In this document: positions 61,201 to 64,000 of the stretch, in pieces
Numbering within the stretch: position 1 is the stretch's first letter
How the letters are laid out: each line of letters opens with the position of its first letter
NCBI GenBank assembly: GCA_009760855.2
Contig: WPIO01000023.1
Span: 3,474,501 to 3,538,500 of the forward strand
Source: Cristatella mucedo
Lineage: Eukaryota > Bryozoa > Phylactolaemata > Cristatellidae
Direction of reading: 5' to 3'
Length of the DNA stretch: 64,000 nucleotides
Notes under the pieces: model-generated
The model's input: the letters and a program-made list of their open reading frames with translations, nothing else
What the model was told of the DNA's origin: nothing
Databases searched by the model: none
Program-made: the position numbers and the translations under genes

Positions 61201-62464
61201 TTCAGAGTTTTACACAACTATATGGGACTTATTACGCAGGCAAGAAGACCTGAAAGACTGGAGTTATAGAACTCTAGTCGGGATGTCACAAATGCATAGA
61301 CTCACTTAGCTTTGGTATCGTTACCTAAGAAAACCCAAATTTTCACAATGTTACCTAGCTGAAAGTACGTAAAATTGACTGAAGAGTTGATGTGGATATC
61401 TAGTGGCAGTTTATTTTGGGACAGAACAACCAGATTCCTTGCCGAGGCTACAGAAGATATGTTGGCCAAGCTCATTGGGCTTTCCAATTTATATCCACGC
61501 TAGGTTTGCCCATACTAGCACTATTTAAACTTGGTATGCCTTCCCTGTAAAACTAGCACCCGTCCTCGAGAGGCAAACAGTTTTCGGGGTAAGGGTGGTC
61601 CTAAGAATTTGCACTGCCATTGCTCGGCTTCGGGGGGCTGGCTATCTTGAGCCCTACCTGCTGTCGTGCAAGCTTGCAATGTTACTTCTGCCACTGGGCT
61701 ATCACAGCTATTTCTATTTGAACTGCTTGGCCACTCTTATTACTGTGATCTTTTAAGTTGGCCTTTTGCGTCTGTAGACCTGGATGTTTTTAGTTCATAG
61801 GCTCTCCTGCTAGGTGATCGGGCGATACATCCACGGACTGAGGACGATTCATTCCGGACGATTCATCCACGGACTGTTCATCCCGGATGATTCATCCATG
61901 AAGATTTTTCCAGAATAAGAATAGAATATTTAATATTATCCATAATATTTAAACTTGTTAATTCGAATTGCTGAAGGACTACACTGGGAAAATGTTGAAA
62001 CAAGTAAATTTAATTAGGGTTTAGGGTTTAGGCTTTCTTGTCAGCATGGACAGTTAATGGATGAATCGTCCGTGGATGAAACGTCCTCTGGATTAATCTT
62101 CCGGGATAAACAATTGGTGGATGGATCGTCTGTGGATGAATCGTCCTAGAACCCTCCTGCTGTTTGACGAGATGGCTCTCTAGCTGTTGGCTTGATCTCT
62201 TAGGGCTACTAGTTGATCGTGTCCTGATGCTGCTCTCCCAAGATCGACCTTCCATATTCTTTTTAGTTTACACCATTCCTTTAGTCTGCATTATTATCGT
62301 CTTTTTCAATTCTGATGTGAACTCATTCTTGCAGCACCATGCCAGGCATCCTTTTGTCATGCACGTCTCGTCGGAGGAGTACCGAGTGGACTACGTGCCC
62401 GGCGAGTCCAACACTTTCCTCTTTGGTGGCAATAGCAACTGGAGAGGTCCCATATGGCTATGCA
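40266..62464 (+). CDS. GH63-like (MGH1-type, six-hairpin) glycoside hydrolase, 3'-partial, 13 exons seen
   Basis: Large glycosidase related to GH63 alpha-glucosidases and mannosylglycerate hydrolases; the closest remembered relatives are bacterial proteins of about 870-950 residues annotated 'glucosidase'. About 757 residues are visible. Exons: 40266-40390, 40509-40677, 41700-41874, 42116-42288, 48202-48351, 48828-49036, 49592-49816, 49938-50054, 51365-51637, 56606-56762, 57236-57441, 58498-58659, 62335-62464. Seen in order: [33 protein letters not shown]-like segment, [17 protein letters not shown] (probable acid Asp), [56 protein letters not shown]. Exon 4 ends in phase 0 but exon 5 needs phase 1, so at least one exon is missing in intron 4. 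The C-terminus, where the catalytic base Glu is expected, is outside the window. No signal peptide is visible, so a cytosolic role is likely. The substrate is unknown. Confidence 0.88.
40437..40476. repeat. CTG-rich tract, intron 1 of GH63-like gene
   Basis: Two short (CTG)4-5 runs separated by CCCAGA. Confidence 0.85.
40509..40677 (+). CDS. GH63-like exon 2
   Basis: Acceptor CTCTTTTCAG, donor GTAGCA. It encodes [20 protein letters not shown], then [20 protein letters not shown]. These are the most recognisable signatures of the family. Confidence 0.95.
41017..41185 (-). mobile_element. LINE 3' end fragment
   Basis: ATATAATAATACATTTGTAT, ATCTCTTTCTAGGCACCTTA, then the antisense 3' UTR (AGGGTCAGCATGCAAATATG). 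Confidence 0.8.
41186..41311 (-). repeat. tRNA-derived SINE, family B
   Basis: Antisense copy abutting the LINE fragment: AGCAGCCGAAGAGCCG, GCAGGACTCGAACCCACGAC, then TACTTACCCTGTGCTAAGGC. Confidence 0.75.
41700..41874 (+). CDS. GH63-like exon 3
   Basis: Acceptor CTCTTTGTAG, donor GTACTT (phase 1). It encodes [20 protein letters not shown], then [11 protein letters not shown] and [10 protein letters not shown], all strongly conserved family motifs. Confidence 0.95.
41957..42074. repeat. CTG-rich tract, intron 3 of GH63-like gene
   Basis: (CTG)n with one TTG at 41957-42009, and a second run at 42048-42074, 40-50 bp before exon 4. Confidence 0.95.
42116..42288 (+). CDS. GH63-like exon 4
   Basis: Acceptor ACGACTTCAG, donor GTGAGC (phase 0). 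It encodes [20 protein letters not shown], then [20 protein letters not shown] and NTWIWG. Confidence 0.95.
42742..42860 (-). mobile_element. LINE tail fragment
   Basis: (TAA)n, CATTTGATATAGCGCCCTCG, TCTTTCTAGGCACTTTACAT, TTGCTGCAAAGG. Confidence 0.85.
42955..42996. repeat. 20-bp tandem duplication
   Basis: CTATTTAGCCCACCAC occurs twice in a row. Confidence 0.85.
43483..44785 (+). mobile_element. CR1/L2-like LINE, RT to 3' end (intron 4)
   Basis: Encodes [46 protein letters not shown] (altered YADD) and [20 protein letters not shown]. It ends GTAAAGTGCCTAGAAAGAGA, GGGCGCTTTATCAAGTGCAT, (TTA)n. Broken by frameshifts. Confidence 0.92.
44901..45049 (-). repeat. tRNA-derived SINE, family B
   Basis: TAGCTGATTTAACAGGCTCA, CACCACCACTTGCTGTGAGC, AGGACTCAGACCCATGATCT, antisense. 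Confidence 0.8.
46130..46835 (+). mobile_element. Second LINE family, 3' half
   Basis: Frames read [20 protein letters not shown] and [13 protein letters not shown] (RT C-terminus of a different LINE), followed by the tail TTGGCTACCGAATGCGTAGC, CTATACAAAACTCTCCTGCA, TAAATTACATTAAATTACA. Confidence 0.8.
47975..48160 (-). mobile_element. LINE tail fragment (divergent)
   Basis: AGCATCCTGCGAGAACTAAA, TCTTTCTGGGCACTTTGCAT. It ends just upstream of exon 5 of the GH63-like gene. Confidence 0.65.
48202..48351 (+). CDS. GH63-like exon 5
   Basis: Acceptor TCTTCTTGGCAG, donor GTGAGT (phase 1). It encodes [12 protein letters not shown], then [20 protein letters not shown] and [14 protein letters not shown]. 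The family has FTENETN..RLFG and TPYVKD here. Its entry phase (1) does not match the exit phase of the previous recognised exon (0). Confidence 0.92.
48828..49036 (+). CDS. GH63-like exon 6
   Basis: Acceptor CCTTCTGTAG, donor GTATGG. It encodes [20 protein letters not shown], a beta-rich stretch with RLFPRAASS, and [18 protein letters not shown]. It corresponds to the end of the N-terminal domain and the linker to the catalytic barrel. Confidence 0.88.
49592..49816 (+). CDS. GH63-like exon 7: start of catalytic barrel
   Basis: The acceptor TTTCATCCCGAAG is the only one that keeps phase with exon 6. The exon encodes [20 protein letters not shown], then GRNKDWQHL and [13 protein letters not shown]. 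The donor is GTGAGA. Upstream frames are closed by stops, which supports this boundary. Confidence 0.88.
49938..50054 (+). CDS. GH63-like exon 8: SWDLAFH motif
   Basis: Acceptor ATTTCTAG, donor GTGAGC; phase 0 on both sides. It encodes [17 protein letters not shown], then [20 protein letters not shown]. By analogy with other GH63 enzymes, the Asp of WDLAFH is the likely general acid. Confidence 0.93.
50181..50338 (-). repeat. tRNA-derived SINE, family B, old copy
   Basis: ATGCAGCCTCATTTATGTAG, GGAATTCGAACGTGCGA, ACCCTTATCCTGGGCTGAGA; in intron 8 of the GH63-like gene. Confidence 0.65.
51365..51637 (+). CDS. GH63-like exon 9
   Basis: Acceptor GTGTTTCCAG, donor GTGTGT. It encodes [20 protein letters not shown], then [10 protein letters not shown] and [20 protein letters not shown]. 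These are the core conserved (alpha/alpha)6-barrel motifs. Confidence 0.95.
52590..54470 (+). mobile_element. LINE, RT N-terminus to 3' end, heavily decayed
   Basis: Frame 52747-53064 reads [20 protein letters not shown] and [11 protein letters not shown] (RT start). Further on are [26 protein letters not shown] and [14 protein letters not shown], with the tail GTAAAGAGCCTGGACAAAT. Many stops. Intron 9. Confidence 0.82.
54480..55090 (+). mobile_element. Second LINE family, 3' part
   Basis: [20 protein letters not shown] in frame, then the tail GAATTGAAGTCTGTTTGTTA, CTTAACACCCTCTTAGTCTT, AGTTACAGACAGAAATATGC. Confidence 0.7.
55162..55246. repeat. (TC)n microsatellite
   Basis: About 85 bp of TC with one CCC interruption in intron 9. 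Confidence 0.95.
55330..55760 (+). mobile_element. LINE 3' end fragment
   Basis: Reads [31 protein letters not shown], then the tail TAGAAAGTGCCTGTGTAGAG, TTTAAGGTGCTATAAAAAC. Confidence 0.75.
55783..55917 (-). repeat. tRNA-derived SINE, family B, old copy
   Basis: ATCAGCCTCATTTTATAACA, GAGCTTGCAGTGGGCAATAA, CCGAATTCGAACCCTCGAG, antisense. Confidence 0.7.
56606..56762 (+). CDS. GH63-like exon 10
   Basis: The acceptor is TTTGTCTCAG and the donor GTAACA (phase 1). It encodes [20 protein letters not shown], then [15 protein letters not shown] and INKLGANG. The weak donor is confirmed by a phase match to exon 11. Confidence 0.92.
56940..57095. repeat. CTG/GCT-rich tract, intron 10 of GH63-like gene
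   Basis: Interrupted GCT/GCC triplets over about 150 bp. The open frame here (poly-Ala-like) is a by-product of the repeat; it joins exon 11 only because it contains no stops. Confidence 0.85.
57236..57441 (+). CDS. GH63-like exon 11
   Basis: Acceptor CTCTGCATAG, donor GTGAGC. It encodes [19 protein letters not shown], then [15 protein letters not shown] and [12 protein letters not shown]. Confidence 0.94.
57845..58395 (+). mobile_element. LINE 3' end fragment, decayed
   Basis: TTAGTGCAAAACTCTGCAGC, GGCACCCAGTCAAGCAGC, and the tail GTAAAGTGCATAGAAAGAGA with (ATT)n. Intron 11. Confidence 0.8.
58498..58659 (+). CDS. GH63-like exon 12
   Basis: Acceptor TGAATTTCAG, donor GTAAGA. It encodes a divergent stretch and then [20 protein letters not shown]. 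This matches the family segment with DE.EFLS.YG.R.LS. Confidence 0.9.
59308..60285 (+). mobile_element. CR1/L2-like LINE 3' end with longest intact C-terminal frame
   Basis: 5'-truncated copy whose frame is open to its natural stop at 60046. It covers [60 protein letters not shown] and [20 protein letters not shown]. The tail is GTAAAGCACCTAGAAAGAGA, GGGCGCTTTATCAAATGCAT, (TTA)n. Lack of stops suggests a young insertion. Intron 12. Confidence 0.93.
60765..61500 (-). mobile_element. LINE 3' part, antisense, decayed
   Basis: Tail AATAGTAATAATAAAATATG and AGCACCGCAAGAGAACTAAA. The antisense frame 61302-61487 resembles [20 protein letters not shown] of the LINE ORF. Confidence 0.8.
61826..62150. 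repeat. Foldback (inverted-repeat) element built from short subrepeats
   Basis: The left arm (about 61826-61908) repeats GGACGATTCATCCACGGAC-type units. The right arm (about 62040-62150) repeats the reverse complement (GTGGATGAATCGTCC). The AT-rich middle contains AATTAGGGTTTAGGGTTTAG at 62014-62033. No coding capacity. Confidence 0.85.
62335..62464 (+). CDS. GH63-like exon 13 (last visible)
   Basis: Acceptor CATTCTTGCAG, donor GTAAGT (phase 1). It encodes [20 protein letters not shown], then [12 protein letters not shown]. In the family a VNYLLIEAL-like segment follows; it is not found before position 64000, so the gene continues beyond the window. Confidence 0.92.
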
Positions 62465-63024
62465 GTAAGTAAATGTGTGCTCGCTGGCGTCACCACACCT
62501 GGCAAGGCTTTGCCTGAGCTCTGATGCCTCAGCTTTAGATTAGTAGAATTGTTTCGGTGTCTCGACCACCGCTTAAGTTGACGGGTTCGACGAACTACCG
62601 AAATCGACTCTGATTAAGCAAAGTCGACCAGAAATTGGAGGCACGAACCTCGAATTTCTAGTTAATATGTTATTGCACGATCCTTATAATGTACCCACTA
62701 AATTTAACGCAATTGCACTCACGTGTTATCATCCAAACGAGCTACAAAGACGCTGGCCCCAACACAACCCACTGAAATCCACCACGGATCGACGGGAACT
62801 CGTTTTCGCGAAGCTCCAGTTTTGATTGCATATTAAACTGCACTATTGTTCAAGTTTACCCACTAAATTTCACACCACTCTGGGCTTGCTCATACATTTC
62901 TCATACATTCCACTGCAATCAACTGCAGCACCTCTAGCGGTGAATTTCGCCATTGGCCCGGCTCGTTCCGGCACGCTGTGTGCATTGCTGACGTTCGTAT
63001 TTGGATTGACAGCACACTTTACCA

Positions 63025-63180
63025 AACTGACGATAAGACCAAGTTACTAGTTACTAGGGAAAGCTTTTGACCCTTGAAAAACGGATAGCCTAACCGTTAA
63101 AGTGGGCTCGACCAGCCTATAGCCTTAGCATCTGCATGCAATCTGGGTGTCCCGTTTCAAAATGACCTCGAAACTGTCTC
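63025..63180 (+). mobile_element. LINE coding fragment
   Basis: Frames read DDKTKLLVT and NLGVPFQNDLET, corresponding to the LINE segment [10 protein letters not shown] ... [12 protein letters not shown]. Confidence 0.65.
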
Positions 63181-63904
63181 GAAACCTGGTAGGTAGTCAA
63201 TCTATGCTTCTAGCCAGTCGGGCTCGTTCCTCGGTGTGCTGGTTGTGTGTGCTTGTGGACGTTGCATGGAGCATGGAAGAACTCGACCCTGCTCGAGTGG
63301 CAGGGACACTCGTGCGATTCGCCTGCTTCGGGTGGCTATACCAGGAAACTAAGTAAGTGTGTGAAAATATTAATATCAATTAGTGTTCGCAAATTTTCGC
63401 TGAGCGCAGACCAAACGCTTTAGTGGCAAGTTTGGCAGTTCACTATTCACCGCGAGCCTCACCATGTCGTAGAATACATCAACGAACAAATGAAACACAG
63501 TCACTAATTCGGACCGTTATAAATATATTTGTATTAAGTAAGCGTGTCAACTTTCACTTTCGACAGAAGAAAGACTACCCGTGACTTTTTGAGAGAAAAA
63601 ATTACTAGAGATGCTAGGTATTGGCTCCGGTACCTCAAACTCGTTTATTGAGTGGTCAGCCACTTAGCTATAATATAAAACTGTGCGACGCAAGCTGATT
63701 AGACATCATAGCCTGGTGAATATGCCAATAGAACTGTGTGGTTTCTGCTGCATTTTTTGAGCTGGCAAAGCAAACTCATTACTGAAACGTAAACCCAAGT
63801 AGTTCTCATGCTTTCCAATTATGGTGCAACCAAATGGACCTTCCAGCACTGTCATGTTGGCTATAGCTACGTGGGTTTTCTTAAATAGAAAGATATATAG
63901 ATAT

Positions 63905-64000
63905 GCCGAGCTGGTTTGGTCTAGCGGTTAAGGCGCTCGCCCCGACCAAGGTCTGACTAAGTTCGTGGGCTCTAGCCCCGAGGCATATGTGAAGCGCTTG
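63905..64000 (+). repeat. SINE family A, cut by window end
   Basis: Best-preserved head: GCCGAGCTGGTTTGGTCTAG, CGGTTAAGGCGCTCGCCC (A-box side), GTTCGTGGGCTCTAGCCCC (B box), then ATGTGAAGCGCTTG. Confidence 0.9.

Overview
The window is animal (metazoan) nuclear DNA, probably from an invertebrate with a repeat-rich genome. Its genes are split by many short GT-AG introns. One gene is an SLC6 neurotransmitter transporter, an animal hallmark. The intergenic and intronic DNA is full of CR1/L2-like non-LTR retrotransposon fragments, tRNA-derived SINEs, hAT-like DNA transposons and simple repeats. There is no bacterial gene organisation, CRISPR array or rRNA. I cannot name the species from sequence alone.

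Two host genes can be followed exon by exon, both on the + strand. (1) 12007-31581 is a complete SLC6 transporter resembling the GABA/taurine/betaine/creatine subfamily. It has 12 exons whose phases all agree and a predicted protein of 643 residues. The last exon is the least certain. (2) 40266 to beyond 62464 is a large GH63-like (six-hairpin, MGH1-type) glycoside hydrolase of the kind best known from bacteria. Thirteen exons are visible, at least one internal exon is missing between 42288 and 48202, and the 3' end lies beyond the window.

Layout: 1-12000 is intergenic, with SINEs, LINE tails, a 72-bp near-perfect inverted repeat (5730-5898), a 1-kb purine-rich satellite inside GC-rich DNA (7690-10250) and a SPIN-like hAT element (9637-9843). 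12007-31581 is the SLC6 gene. Its intron 5 (6.1 kb) is swollen by nested LINE and SINE insertions, and introns 5 and 10 share a 99%-identical 740-bp block. 31582-40265 is intergenic, with SINE clusters, LINE pieces and a terminal-inverted-repeat element (34551-34849). 40266-64000 is the GH63-like gene; its larger introns hold LINEs, SINEs, CTG-rich tracts and a foldback element.

The two genes show no functional link. The main biology is (a) an unusual acidic residue at the Na+/Cl- site of the transporter, (b) a bacterial-type glycosidase family in an intron-rich animal gene, and (c) a mobile-element ecosystem in which a tRNA-derived SINE shares its 3' tail with a CR1/L2-like LINE, and in which one LINE copy appears to have moved about 560 bp of downstream DNA.
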